From assembly GCA_001466705.2 (NCBI GenBank), contig LATX02000200.1, positions 1,922,001 to 1,986,000 of the forward strand: 64,000 bases of DNA, written 5' to 3'. This DNA comes from Moniliophthora roreri (lineage: Eukaryota; Basidiomycota; Agaricomycetes; Agaricales; Marasmiaceae). Positions 11,427 to 23,500 of this stretch are shown one piece after another. The notes beneath the pieces are model-generated. The model made no database searches and had not been told where the DNA came from. It saw nothing but the letters and a program-made list of their open reading frames with translations. Numbering within the stretch: the stretch's first letter is position 1; the number at the start of each line of letters is the position of its first letter. Made by a program: the position numbers and the translations under genes.

Positions 11427-12465
11427 TTATTCTTGATCTTCATCGTATATCCGCACACCGCCGCCTCCCCAGCCATGCATCAGAGCCAGTCCATCACCAG
11501 TCGTTTGAGAGAACGCCACCTGACCGCTCCTAGGATCTAACGCACATCCATGCACAAAGGTTCGCGCTGCCGCCGATAAAAGCTTGGTAGCGGCACCTTG
11601 TCTACGATGTGCTGGGGATACAAATATTCTGGTAATCCCTAATGGTGTAGGTAATGGAGTTGGATAGCAGAAGATGCCTGAGCTGGAGTCGACCATGACC
11701 AGCTGTTGTCGGGGTATCGAGGAATTGCTGTCTTGCTCGGATGACCTCGATGTAGACTTGGAAGGAGCTATTTCCATGGCAGTGGAAATCTGTTGAGCGA
11801 CGACACATCCCACTATCTGCTCCTTCACGCCTAATGCCGATGGCGCCGGTAATAAGAATAGATATGTCTTGGATCTTTTAAGGATGTTCGGCGGCAGCGA
11901 TGGTGCCGAAAGAGTGGTGTTCATCATATCGTAGAGCGCTTTTAGCTAGGGAATATGTCAGTGGATGCCTTTGATGCCCTTGTAGCGTTATTCGCACCTT
12001 TGACCCGATCCTTCCGCCAGCATCTGCCTTGATACATATGATCCGTCCTTTGTTCCCGCCTTTGAGCTGGACAGCTATATCGATCTCGACGACACCCTCT
12101 TTATCTTTATCTTTCTCTTCTTCTTTACTCCATTCCATGCTCTTCCGTATCCTAGCACAGTGCGTGCGATGCAACGACTCGTCATCCTCCGCTCCTTTCG
12201 TGTACGACATGCCGCATAGTGAACATATTCGTAGTACAGGCTGATCAATGCAAAAGTGAAGCTGTGTCAAGGTCTTCTGCTTTGGTTTGTCCTTGTCCTT
12301 GTTCAGTCTGGCCTTTTTCGTAGGGCGATTATCAGTTGTTATAAGAGGCCTCTTCGTACCACTGGACAACACTGAGGAAGTTGAGGCAGAGTAGATAGGG
12401 GAGGACGGTGGAAAGGGTGCCCTGCTTGCCCGCGAGCCATAAGTCCGCTTAACTTTCGAAGACAT
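11427..12465 (-). CDS. ECO1: Cohesin acetyltransferase ECO1/CTF7/ESCO family
   Basis: Acetylates the Smc3 subunit of cohesin in S phase to establish sister-chromatid cohesion in the nucleus. Two exons (12465-11998 and 11945-11427) joined across a 52-nt intron give 328 aa, a size usual for fungal ECO1. The ATG at 12465 follows a non-ATG in-frame stretch. A basic, disordered N-terminus is followed by a C2H2 zinc finger ('CSLCGMSYTKGAEDDESLHR', then THC). The C-terminal GNAT-type domain has the acetyl-CoA loop 'ITRIFVSPAHRRQGAATKLL' and the ESCO-specific 'GQVAFSQTTGDGLALMHGW', ending 'GGGVRIYDEDQE'. The promoter contains a perfect 12-bp palindrome (see separate entry). It is followed by the GH74 remnant on the same strand. 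Confidence 0.92.
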
Positions 12466-12490
12466 GACGGTGAAACGCAAGTCGCGATCA

Positions 12491-12519
12491 ACAATCGTCG
12501 CGTCACCCGCGACGATTGT
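12491..12519. promoter_or_regulatory. Perfect 12-bp inverted repeat just upstream of ECO1, with E-box nearby
   Basis: ACAATCGTCGCG (12491-12502) and CGCGACGATTGT (12508-12519) are exact reverse complements around a 5-base loop, 26-54 bases upstream of the ECO1 ATG. Read in the gene's direction the element contains ACGCG, the core of the MluI cell-cycle box bound by MBF in yeasts. A CACGTG E-box follows at 12530-12535. A regulatory role is inference. Confidence 0.4.
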
Positions 12520-12909
12520 GGTATTGCGTCACGTGCGCCTTACGGAGCTATGATTATAGCTCCTGTAACTTTGAACGACCCTAATAATGAGTATCAGTGG
12601 GACTCAATACAGTTCTCAGTCAGCATAAGAGTAGGTACATGTGTACTACATGAGAATGAATGTATAGACATGAATATTACATACTATTGGACGATAAGAG
12701 GTCCTTAGATGACTGAGCAAGTGTAGAGATGTAGAATGAATGTGGTTGATCACAGACGCAAGTGACAATAAGCTACATGCTTGATTTGTACACTATAGCT
12801 AATGTGCTTTAATAGTGTATAATCTTTGCATGGGTCCGACACCCAATCCGCTGTTTCATGTATGGGAGTCATAGCAGACTTTTGAAGAGCAGTCGGCTTC
12901 CCGTTCGCT
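12520..12909. other. Intergenic region between ECO1 and the DUF6533 gene
   Basis: AT-rich sequence that holds the distal ECO1 promoter and the 3' flank of the DUF6533 gene. No ORF or RNA gene is supported. Confidence 0.4.
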
Positions 12910-14460
12910 TCATTGATGCTCAACATCGACCTAAGGCAGCATTTTAAACCATTCTCCAGCATGCAACGTAGCAAAGTGACTTACTTGTACCTTCACGCCA
13001 CCGTATACATCGTCGTTCATGTTGTACGGCACATTCCTTAGGCGGTTGAGTGGTATATTGATTCCGGATTGGGCTGTAGTGGGGCCAAGGGAAGGATGAG
13101 GCATGCTGTTGCTTGACAAGTTTGTGTTGCTGGTTCCATTTCCTTCTCTAGTAGCCCGGAGGTTCAGCACCAACCGACAGCAAAGCACCTGTGAGAGTAC
13201 CAGTGCAAGGCAGCCTGCAACATCCCTTAGTACTCAGTCAACGAAGAGAAATGGAAGAAACGAAACGAACTGTTAATATTCTGAATATTTGCGTTACTGC
13301 AATCGGAGGTATGAGTTAAGGGAGATGTAGTGATGCGCGCGGAGATTACAACCTCTGGAACATGAACGCAGCCTGAAAATAGATGTTAGATCCAATGTGA
13401 GTAGCACCGTAAGTTGCACTCACGTTCAGAATATTGACTGAAGCAACAGCCTGGACCAGAATAAGAAGCTAGACCGACTGTTCCGACACTATCAGACGCA
13501 CAAAAAAATAACTAATTCCCTCTCGCAAGAAGATCTTCATGATGGGGTGCGTAGCCAAGACACCAACAGTTTTCAATTGGAAGGCCTAAGTATAAAAGTC
13601 AATAACGAGTTCTTAAATCCAATCAAATACGTCACCTTGTATACAGTTAAAAAGGTGCAAATCAAGTCGAAACAGAGAGGTGCCAGCCAAAACCCTGATA
13701 CGACGTGTCTGCCAGGTGCATCAGACGCTGTGCACGGACTTTCAGGAAAGACTTGGGGGTTCTGATGTACGCCAGCAATTGCGATGTAGATGAGGAATCC
13801 AGTTTCTCCAATCAATAAGACGGTCAGAAATATCCCAATGATTGGCTTCTTTCCCAGAAATGCATATGTCCTCACTGTCAGGATGGCATCTACCCAAACA
13901 ATAGAGGATCAGCATTCGAGCCGAGTCGGGAAAAATAGTCCTTCACCTGAACCGATGGTCACCCACATGCAAGTTGCAGCGACCAAGTAATGACTAGAAT
14001 CAGTCAGCTCAAGGTTAAGATATGACTGCTGACCTGACCTACAGGGTTTGACATCGTTGGACGGTGAAGTTACCATTATATAACCAAAGGTTGAGAGCAA
14101 AACACAAGAGACCGTAGTAGCGCGTCCAGATGTACAGGCATTTCACCAGGCCCCATTCTCTCAACCAGATATATCTCCATTCCGCTGCAAGTTGATGTCA
14201 GCGCGCAGAAAAACAGAATCGGTATAATGGGCTGCACACATTTCAGGCAAACCAACCAGTCCCACACTGCGAGTGTTACCTGGAGAGCAAGGAGTTAGGG
14301 TGGTGTGTCCACAGCAACGGTGTGTTATTTTCACCATGCATGATGTGTAAACTTGTAGGACATGGATCAACCCAAGTGCCGTCGCGACGACCTCAGTGTT
14401 GGCTTCATCCAGTCCGAGGGACTTTGCTGCAGCCCAATTTGCAGCAGTAATTCCTGACAT
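12910..14460 (-). CDS. DUF6533-type seven-helix membrane protein of unknown function
   Basis: A multi-pass membrane protein of a large Agaricomycete family whose function is unknown. ATG 14460 starts 'MSGITAANWAAAKSL'. The next exon gives 'VTLAVWDWLVCL' and then 'EWRYIWLREWGLVKCLYIW', matching the DUF6533 pattern of a helix, a short basic/tryptophan loop and 'TRYYGL'. Further helices follow, such as 'IIGIFLTVLLIGETGFLIYI' at about 13845-13790 and 'FWLAPLCFDLICTFLTVYK'. The protein then has 'NAAFMFQ' and a polar cytoplasmic tail ('GINIPLNRLRNVPYNMND'). The last intron begins GTAAGTCAC after 'GVKVQ' and the final exon reads VDVEHQ-stop (TGA 12910-12912). I count eight or more introns and did not verify every junction. 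Confidence 0.8.
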
Positions 14461-15246
14461 CGAAAAACGAAGGGGAAAATGATGTACCACATTCCATTAG
14501 CCCGGCTTTTTGTACCCTCGCATCGAGCGCGACTTTATACATTTGAATTTCAAATGACAAGCTCATGCGGAAGTATCTAGGATTCGAAGTAAGTTCGTGC
14601 CTTCTTGGTGCCCCAGAAAACACTGCTATACACACACACCCACATCTTTGCAGACTGAAAGCCTATTATCGACAGTTATGGCCCTCATATCACTTTGCAG
14701 TCACGTAGGGATCGCGTTTGGGAAGGGATGGAATTTGGAAATATCGGACCGAGCCTGGCGATATCCTGGCAACCTATGCGGATAGTGTCCTGGTTACATA
14801 CGCCGATGCCGTGTCGCGCAACCTATACTATAGAATTCACCAAAGCCGTCGGCAACGTACTGCAGGATTGATTCTTGTGGTAGGTAATGGCGTTTGGACT
14901 GAAGAGAGCAGTTGGCGGAATGTGGTCGTTTTTTATCTGAGGCCTCTCCGCTTGTGTAGGGTGCGCTCTGGCGCATCCGTGCGGTCTGCGATCATCTAGG
15001 GCTGCTGACCGTACCCGTCCATGACGGGTACCGTAATGCGGGTCCCGCACCATAACCGTCTCGAGTAGGGGTAGTGTAGACTCGTACCCACTCCCGTTCG
15101 GTCTTGCCTCGTTTTGGGCGGATTGTTATCGGGGTAAAATATTTGAAAAAGCAGGAAGATGACGGCAGGGGGGAAGACGAGACCGAAGGGCAAGAGGTAT
15201 CAGATTCCACCGATCTGTATACCCGAGTCGTCGCGTGGCAAGGTGA
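14461..15246. other. Intergenic region with small hairpins
   Basis: Upstream region of the DUF6533 gene. At 15010-15035 the sequence TACCCGTC-cat-GACGGGTA forms a perfect 8-bp hairpin, and GCGGGTCCCGC just after it is a palindrome. Both may be transposon ends. No gene is visible. Confidence 0.4.
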
Positions 15247-17236
15247 TTGGCATCGCACAAAATGACAAGTCGGCATACCCCCGAGATAACGCCGAAGACT
15301 CGTGAACACCCCCATACTGGGGTATTTCGATTGATTCGGATGGCCTGTGACCTGTGACTTGTCCATCCGGACTCAACCATCCGGATGGAGGCCTGGCAGT
15401 CCGTGACCACTGAAGATTTTTCGGATTTTAGCACCCAAAATCAACCTAAAACTGCCAAATTTGGAAGTTTTTTTGGTGGTCACAGTCCGAGCCTATTCGG
15501 ATGGTCCCTCCGTGACCTGTGACCATCCAAAAATATTCAGAAATTTTGAGCCCTGTGACATGTGACCATCTGAATCAATTGAAATACCCCAGTATACCTA
15601 CTAGGGGTCTCTGGTTATGGGAGTTATGGCCAAGGTGGGGGGGGGTAGTTATATCACCTGTGATTTGTGATAACTTTCTGCCAACTTATTATAAAGTTGG
15701 TGATTCGACATGACAAGTAAGGAGGTTCTTGTCAGGTTAGTGGGAAATCATAACCAGTTATGGTAAGTTTTGATGAGTGATGGTGGTTATGGCTGGTTTG
15801 GGTGGTTATAGTAAGTCAGAGTGGTTATCACTGATTAGCAGTGCTATAACCCCCCATAACCACTCTTGACCATTTATCAGCAGCACAGCAAGTCAACTAC
15901 AGATGTGAGCCACCTACATGTGACCTGTTGCTCTCAAATCAGGCTTGCAAAAAATAATTGATCCAAAAAGTATATTAATGTCTATCTACACACAAATAAG
16001 ATGAAATATATAGTTATTTATAACCATATAGTGACTCAATCATCTTAGGTATACCATATGTGCCAATGGTCTTGAGGGGAGCCCTAAAAGTTGCTGTATC
16101 AATGAGAAGTTTGTGAATATGACATGAAAATTTGCCTGCCATGGTCACTGAGACTTATTGTGGGCCTTGATATACTGCAAGTCATCAGGAAGAGTCTTGC
16201 AAGGTAAAGTAAAAGAACATACCAGTTTCTCCTCATAAGCCTGGTGTCTTCATAATGATTATGTCTTCAATGAGGCCCTGTATTGGATTATTCATGAGCT
16301 GATTCAGTGTGTGTATGCACATATATTAATATGACTTACTAGTAGTTGAGATTGTGTTGTGAGATCCAGTGTGATATGATGGTGAGGAAGCATCAACTTG
16401 TAATGTCAGGTGGTTGGTATACACTGGAGTTGAGAAGATCAAGGTCAAGGTATAGCTAAGGGAAACAGTCAGAATTGGCTCATGTGACGAGTAGCAACAA
16501 CATACTGAAACTACTCAGACTCATTGTTGGCTATCCAAATATTGGAACCCAGAGTCAGTGATGAGGCTGACACAACATGTCAAGAGCTTAAATACTCACA
16601 TGGCACAACAAAAGACCATATGGATAGTTGGATAGACACAAGCACATTGATGATATTGACAGGGACAGGTGAGGGCAGAGGGTGAGGGTGCTAGATGACA
16701 GCAAGGGTGGATGACAGCAAAGGTGGGCAATAGCAAGAGTGGACTGATAGTAACAATGGTGACAACAGGGGTAGACAGCAACAGTGAGTGTAGACAGCAA
16801 GGACAAGGGGAGGGATGGTGGTGGTACAAAGGAAAGAAAGAATCTGTGGAGTCTGAAAATTGTTGAACAAAATAAACAAACGATTGCAGGGGTCTTCACT
16901 CACATAATGACACATTGCAAACATCATTTCTTAGAGTTGCAACAACAAGAGTTTTCTCCCCAAATTTCTGCAAAGAACCCCATATAACTTGTGTTGAACC
17001 CAGTAAACATATCCAAACTCCTGAAAATAGCTCTGGCACCAAAAACCCAAAATATCCCCCATAACTACCCTTAACTACCCTTAACCACCCTTAACCGGTA
17101 ATGGCAGGTAAAGAGGTGGTCATGAGGGGGTTATATCCTACACAAAACCAGTGATTATGAGTCATATGGTTGTTATAGCCTCTGTTACTGATCAAGTTGA
17201 GTTATACTACAGTTATACCTATCTATTACCAGGCGC
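15247..17236. repeat. Non-coding repeat rich in GGTTATGG/CCATAACC motifs, copy 1
   Basis: This stretch lacks coding capacity. It starts with GCATCGCACAAAATGACAAGTCGG (near 15249), which recurs in reverse orientation near 41719-41742. It carries clusters of GTTATGG at 15610-15860 and their complements (CCATAAC, CCTTAACCACC) at 17055-17100. Between them (16660-16810) lies a purine-rich tract of degenerate GACAGCAA-type repeats. A foldback MITE occupies 15314-15597. It resembles a non-autonomous DNA transposon family, but I could not define its ends or a target duplication. Confidence 0.5.
15314..15597. mobile_element. 284-bp foldback MITE with ~30-bp (up to ~45-bp) terminal inverted repeats
   Basis: The left end ATACTGGGGTATTTCGATTG (15314 on) matches the reverse complement of the right end (15568-15597) at 28 of 30 positions, and the similarity goes on into GTGACCTGTGAC-type repeats. 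The two mismatches are both CG on the left against CA on the right, which is CpG decay. Internal GTGACCAC/GTGGTCAC pairs add to the foldback structure. No clear target duplication is visible. Confidence 0.65.
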
Positions 17237-18529
17237 TGATGTGCCCAATTTTGGCCTAGATGCAAAATCATGCACTTTTTGCGTCAAATACTAGAAAAAG
17301 AGCCCAGAAGTACATGTGATATTCATGTGACTTGCTGACCTGTGAGCTCTAATACAGTGCCTAAGCTTTAAGTGCCAGGTCTAATAAGTCTAATAATTGA
17401 CACTGTAACACAATCTAGAGGAGGTTAGTAGACTATACTAGCCCTCTACATTACAGTGAAGCATTGCTGTGAGGGTCCTTGGTCAATAAAATGGGCCAGA
17501 AACCACTAATTCCAAATACAAAGGAATAGATATTAGCAGGATCCACAGTCTAAGTGCACTAGATTGTTTGTTTTATGATCACATTGCATGATAATGTGTC
17601 AATAGACTTAAAACCTAATTATTACTATTAATAACTAGTACATGGTTGGAACTTGTTCCTATATGGAGCTTCAAAGACACTCATGTGGATATGACGGCCT
17701 TTCCAGGTGTACACGGGACGACTGATAGGCAATGAGTACACAGGAAATTGCAAATGACTCACAAGATCGTACATGGGACGGGAGGAGATTGAATACAGCA
17801 GATGTCTAGACTGTGACATCCACCAATCCAATGGTAGAAAGCAGCTATGCAGAAGTGAACTGGCAGAAAGGGAAACATACCTGCATATACAGCCAGTCCA
17901 GAACCTGTGGCTATGCAGAAGGATCATATGACCCAGCAATGCTCCGCACAGAGTTCAAAACCCAATAAATCGACCATTTGGTCACCAAATATACCCAATA
18001 TACCTAATTGCTATGCAGAATTGAACTTTTAGGCACAAATGCATATGATTTATACTATAAACTAAAACATGTTCACTTTATCTTTTATTTTGTTATTTCC
18101 AATTATTATTCTGTATATAAAGAGCTGTACTTGTAGATGCAGGCTCAAGGACTGACTGGTACTTGCACCTTATAGCTCCATGCAGTGTCAATTTAGACCT
18201 CTGCCTAGCTTCTTAGACCAAGTCTTTACACACTTGCCAGTCAGTCGCTTCTAGTCGAGCTGAGATTTATATATATCTTGCCTCACTGTATACAATCTGA
18301 CAACCAATCAATAAACTACTTGTGTTTAAAAACCTACACTTTGTGACCCTTGAGTGCAATACTTGAGTTGTCTTAACTAGAGTCTATAGACTCTGCAATC
18401 TAAGCCAGCCAATTGAAAATATAAAGAGTTCTGTCCCCTTTCTCACTCCGAATCACTTGAGATAGACTCAGTCTCATAGCAGACTTGTACAGTGCTTTCT
18501 CACTTATAGAAGCCTCTATTGTGGGTTTT

Positions 18530-18571
<42 letters not shown>

Positions 18572-18671
18572 GTAGCTGTGTTTAGTTGCAGAAGCCCTTT
18601 TTAGAGAGCCTTTTAAAAGTGAAGATAGTGTGTAGCTGTCCTTTAAAGGAGATAGAGTTTCTGCCTTTTCA
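17237..18671 (+). repeat. LTR of a plus-strand retrotransposon (TGATG...TTCA, about 1.43 kb)
   Basis: A direct copy of this sequence lies at 21304-22738, nearly the same throughout; each is 1435 bp. It begins TGATGTGCCC, ends TTCA and is followed at once by a primer-binding-site-like TTTGGAGCCCACTGCAAGGG, so it is the 5' LTR of the gag-bearing element to its right. It contains a (GT)n tract at 18531-18568. Many differences from the other copy are CG versus TG/CA (for example near 17261, 17273, 17336 and 17372). Confidence 0.8.
18531..18568 (+). repeat. (GT)19 microsatellite inside the LTR
   Basis: Uninterrupted GT repeat of 38 bases. The other LTR copy has only a short interrupted version at about 22616-22632. 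Confidence 0.95.
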
Positions 18672-18696
18672 TTTGGAGCCCACTGCAAGGGGTGGA
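18672..18696 (+). promoter_or_regulatory. Primer-binding-site-like sequence after the 5' LTR
   Basis: TTTGGAGCCCACTGCAAGGG directly follows the LTR end. The opposing retroelement has the closely related GAAGCCCACTGTGAGGGG just outside its own LTR (minus strand, about 23703-23722), which supports a conserved priming function. The tRNA used cannot be named. Confidence 0.5.
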
Positions 18697-18872
18697 TTTT
18701 CAATTGAAAAGCTTATAAAACCAATCATAACAACTTGATTCACAATCTATTGATTGTGGATTATTTTGGTTGTGGCTTGAACGTGAGCAAGTAACCTATG
18801 CAGCATAAAAGCCTTTATACAACTGAAAACCAATTGAAAGATTCCTGTTACCAGGCAAGTGAGAGCAGACGC

Positions 18873-20505
18873 ATGGAGTCCATCTCCTTTACTACAGCTC
18901 AGATGCAACACTTGAGAGGTTGTCCATCAGAGCAGGGAACTAGTAGATAGACAAGAACCTACAGTGAGTCGAAGGTCTGTGGCTGATTCAACAGAAGTTG
19001 AAAGAGGTCATAATCCACAAGCAAACTGTGGTGTCCTAAGGACAACTCCTTCTCAGCATGTGTACTGTTCCAAGTCTAGAACACCTAACTCTGAAGAAGG
19101 CAGCACAGTTGCCAACAATGCATCAGAACTCTCTGGTCTAGAAGAGGATCTTTGATTAGAGGGGTTTTCATTTGACAATTTTATTAGATTGTTTGGTCAA
19201 CACTACAGTTCTGAAAGGGATTCAGATACTGAAGTAGCAGAAACACTACTTGCAAACTTAACCTTACGCCTAGATGTTTCACAAGAACATCTTGAAAACA
19301 ATTTTAATTTTGATCAAAACCCTGAACCTAACCAAAACCATATAAACTGTCAAAACAATAAAATGGCTGATTCTGGAAATGGTGGTGTTGCTGGGAACAC
19401 CCTGGCTCAAGTAAAAGCCATGTTAAACAACAGTAGCCTGCCCAAGAAGACTAAGACCACCCCATCTTGGAAGCGTGAAGAACCAGAACAGTTAGTACCA
19501 TGGCTAGATGATCTAGATGCAATTTTTGAAACAGCCAATATTACAAATGATTGGGTAAAAATTCAGAAAGTGCTAGAATGGATGGAATATGCCACCAAAA
19601 ATGAAATGTCCAGACTAGAGTTGGTGAAGAAGTCCCACTTAGAAGCCAATTGGGAGGAGTTTAAAAAGGAATTAACTGCTTGCTTCTCTGAAGCAGTGGC
19701 AGACTATGAAGGATCTAGAGACAAGTTGGAAAGAATAGTCTTGAAATATAAACTCATTCCCATGGACAGGTTGGATAAAGCTCTTGCATTCAACAGGGCT
19801 TTTAAGATTGAGGTACAGAAGCTGTTATTAGCAAAACTGAACCCATTGATCTCCAACACAGAAGCAGTCAAGTTATATGCAATGGCCTTTGAAAAGAGGC
19901 TAATGTGTGAAGCTTTGAGCAAGGCAAGAAGAGTGTGCATGCCAGATCTACATGGACAAAGGAGAGATGATGTGTTCAAACTAGATGAATTAATACGAGC
20001 TGTCGAGTCTGTTATGTACATGGGAGCAGTCCTGTATATGTCAGAAGATGAGGAGTTCGAGACAGCTCTGTGGAACAACAAATGTGGATGACAAGTCTTC
20101 AATCCAAAAAGTGTGATAAACACAGCTCCCACAGTAGGACCAATTCTGCCACAGCATGTAGTCAAACAAGAAGATGGATCAGAGGCTCAATTTGTTTCGA
20201 TGCTTGATAAGATGGAGTTGTGGATGAAGAATGTGGACAGCCGAGCAGAGAAAAGGGAGAAGGAGCTGTTGGCAAAAATCAGCCAAGTCTACAGTTAGAA
20301 TAAGCCCAATGCTTTGAATGTCCATCAAGCCAAGAGCTCTGATTTAAGACCAGTGAGAGCAGATAATACTGTAATCTGTTATTGTTGTGAGGAACCAGGC
20401 CACTACACAAACAACTGTCAGTTCTGGCAGGATCTAGTGAAAAGAGGTATCTTAGTAACTAGACCAGGAATGTGGGACTTTGATTTCTCACATCTCAGTG
20501 TTTAG
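18873..20505 (+). pseudogene. Retrotransposon gag with CCHC zinc knuckle, broken
   Basis: Structural gag protein of an LTR element. ATG 18873 (MESISFTTAQMQHL) lies soon after the primer-binding site. The frame changes near 18940, a TGA interrupts at 19153-19155, and the long frame from 19156 carries 'RREEPEQLVPWLDDL'-like gag core sequence with 'WEEFKKELTACFSEAVADYE' and 'NPLISNTEAVKLYAMAF'. It stops at 20089-20091, and later pieces supply a retroviral-type zinc knuckle 'CYCCEEPGHYTNNC' near 20380-20421. No protease, reverse transcriptase or integrase follows, because opposite-strand retroelement sequence begins at about 20490-20510. The element is therefore truncated. Confidence 0.75.
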
Positions 20506-23500
20506 ACCTTTTACTTCTTCCAGACCTTTCTTCAAGGTATTTATTTCTACTTCGTGAGCCTTCAAGCTGGCTGTATGCACATTGACAGAGCTGGCAATAT
20601 TCATGCCTCTCAATTCAGCCTCTTGCTTACTCTTATTGTACAGTATGCTTACCGTCGATTCAGGCTCTTCTATCTTTATTGTTGTTGCAGTGGGGACTGC
20701 CATTGGAGAGATACTCTGGTTTTGCATTACTTATGCCACTCCTGGTATCAAAGAGGTGGTTGGAAAGGAAAGCTCATAGGCATGGCTGCACTCATCATGG
20801 CTAAGCTCATTCCTGGAAGTCCCAAAGGCACTTCTGCTCCTACTGCAAAACTTCCAAGTCCCAAGTATACGTTTCCAGAACTTGCTTCCACTACTATTTC
20901 TGCTTGTTCCATGACATCTTTTAGCTGCCATGGGTCTATCTTTCTTCTGTCTTTCATATTTATCTCTGGTTTATTCAGCAACCAAAATTCCATTTGACTA
21001 ATGACTCTCAATCAAATAGCTTCTGGTAAGCCAGTCAAATATAAGCCTACAGATTCCAGATTTAATATCAAAGCTGGAGGCTTTGTTAATTTTCCTTGTT
21101 CTAATTTGAATGCTTGGTAATATGCTTTCAACTTCTCTAAGTCCCAATCTAAAGCCTTGCTATAGGCCGCTACTATACGATGCAACCTAGCCAGCAAACC
21201 CTGACCATTATCAATTGACTCTGGGAACTCTTCGAATAGCATTTTCTTAAAGTCCATCCAGAACGAACCAAGTACTTCTTTATAATCTTGCAACTGTTGA
21301 CGCTGATGTGCCCAATTTTGGGCTAGATGCGAAATCATGCACTTTTCGCATCAAATACTAGAAAAAGAGCCCAGAAGTACATGTGATATTCATGTGACTT
21401 GCTGACCTGCGAGCTCTAATACAGTGCCTAAGCTTTAAGCGCCAGGTCTAATAAGTCTAATAATTGACACTGTAACACAATCTAGAGGAGGTTAGTAGTT
21501 TATACTAGCCCCCTACATTACAGTGAAGCATCACTGTGAGGGTTCTTGGTCAATAAAACGGGCCAGAAACTACTAACTCCGAATGCAAAGGAATAGATAT
21601 CAGTGGGATCCACAGTCTAAGTGCACTAGATTGTTCGTTTTGTGATCACATTGCATGATAATGTGTCAATAGACTTAAAACCTAATTATTACTATCGATA
21701 ACTAGTACACAGTTGGAACTTGTTCCTATGTGGAGCTTTGAAGACACTCATGTGGATATGACGGCCTTTCCAGGTGTGTGTGGGATGACTGATAGGCAAC
21801 GAGTACACCAGAAATTGCAAATGACTCACAAGATTGTATGTGGGACAGGAGGAGATTGAATATGGCAGATGTCTAGACCATGATATCCACCAATCCAATG
21901 GTAGAAAGCAGCTACGCAGAAGTGAACTGGTGGAAAGGGGAACATATCTGTGTATACAGCCAGTCCAGAGCCTGTGGCTACACAGAAGTAGCTATGTGGA
22001 AGGATCATATGACCCAGCAATGCTCTGCACAGGGTCCAAAACTCAATAAATTGACCATTTGGTCGCCAAATATACCCAATATACCTAATTGCTATGCAGA
22101 ATCGAACTTTTAGGCACGAACACGTATGATTTATACTATAAACTAAAACATGCCCATTTTATCTTTTATTTTGTTATTTCCAATTATTATTCTGTATATA
22201 AAGAGCTGTACTTGTAGATGCAGGCTCAAGGACTGACTGGTACTTGCACCATATAGCCCCACACAGCATCAATTTAGACCTCTGCGCAGCTTCTTAGACC
22301 AAGTCTTTATGCATTTGCCAGTCAGTCGCTTCTAGTAGAGCTGAGATTTATATATATATATCTTGCCTCACTGTATACAATCTGATAACCAATCAGTAAA
22401 CCACTCGTGTTTTAAAACCTACACTTTGTGACCCTTGAGTGTAATACTTGAGTTGTCTTAACTAGAGTCTCTAGACTCTGCAATCTAAGCCAGCCAATTG
22501 AAGATATAAAGGGTTCTGTCCCCTTTCTCACCCCAAATTGCTTGAGATAGACTCAGTCTCGTAGCAGACTTGTACAGTGCTTTCTTACTTATAGAAGCCT
22601 CTATTGTGGGTTTTGGTGTGTGTTGTGTGTGTGGGTTTTGTAGCTGTGTTTAGTTGCAGAAGCCCTGTTTAGAGAGCTTTTAGAAGTGAAGATAGCATGT
22701 AGCTGTCTTTTAAAGGAGATAGAGTTTCTGCCTCTTCAACGCAACTTGTATGAAAACTTTGTCATTGCTAGATAGATCATTGACTTGTCTATCTTAATCT
22801 GAGCCAATGTCAAAGTGTTCTCAAATTCTTCGAGCCATAGCTGCAACATCATTGGTATCAATTCTTCAAATTTGCTGATCTTGCTCATGATCTTTTGTAC
22901 AGTGCTGTCCCATATTTCCTTCATAGCTTCTTCGGATAGCATATTCCATTGTGTTCTCAGTCCTGCATTTCCATCTGGGCCATTCATCTTTGTAGTAGTA
23001 TTGTCCAATGTATCTGGTCTAGAATCATCGTCTGACTCAATTACAAGTTTGGTTAGATCAATCAAATCTAAATCTGAGTCCACGTTTTCTGGACTCTTAT
23101 CAGAATGTTCTGAAGTAGACTCCTTATCAGTTGGAGTATTGTCTTCAGGTGTATTTGGTGGTGTTCTTGTTATATTGAATTCTTGAAATGTATAATAAAG
23201 ACTCAAATCTTTGTCATCAGGTGGTGGAGTTGGAAATCTCTCAGCTCTCCCAAATGATGGTCCAGGTACTGCTAAAGGATTTGAAACTCTTCTGGGGGTA
23301 TCGGTTGTTGTTCCACTAATTTGTGAATCAAATATAGGTATGCCTCTGTGATCAAAGTTTTCAGTTCTTGGAACGACTGTAACTCCTGTGGTCTTTGCAA
23401 GACTTCTAGTAACCCTTCTTTGATCAGATAATGGATCTGATTGTGGGGTCTCACTTCTCAAACTAGAAGGAAATGCTTCTGGTATATATAGGGTGTTCTC

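Noticed and set aside
16588..16927. Minus-strand frames rich in Leu, Cys and Pro
   Set aside because: They come from degenerate GACAGCAA-type repeats in non-coding DNA and lack any recognisable domain.
17237..22738. Single LTR retrotransposon bounded by the two 1435-bp repeats
   Set aside because: The right repeat has its own ACGC target duplication and interrupts an opposite-strand gag whose frame is restored without it, so the two LTRs are not a pair.
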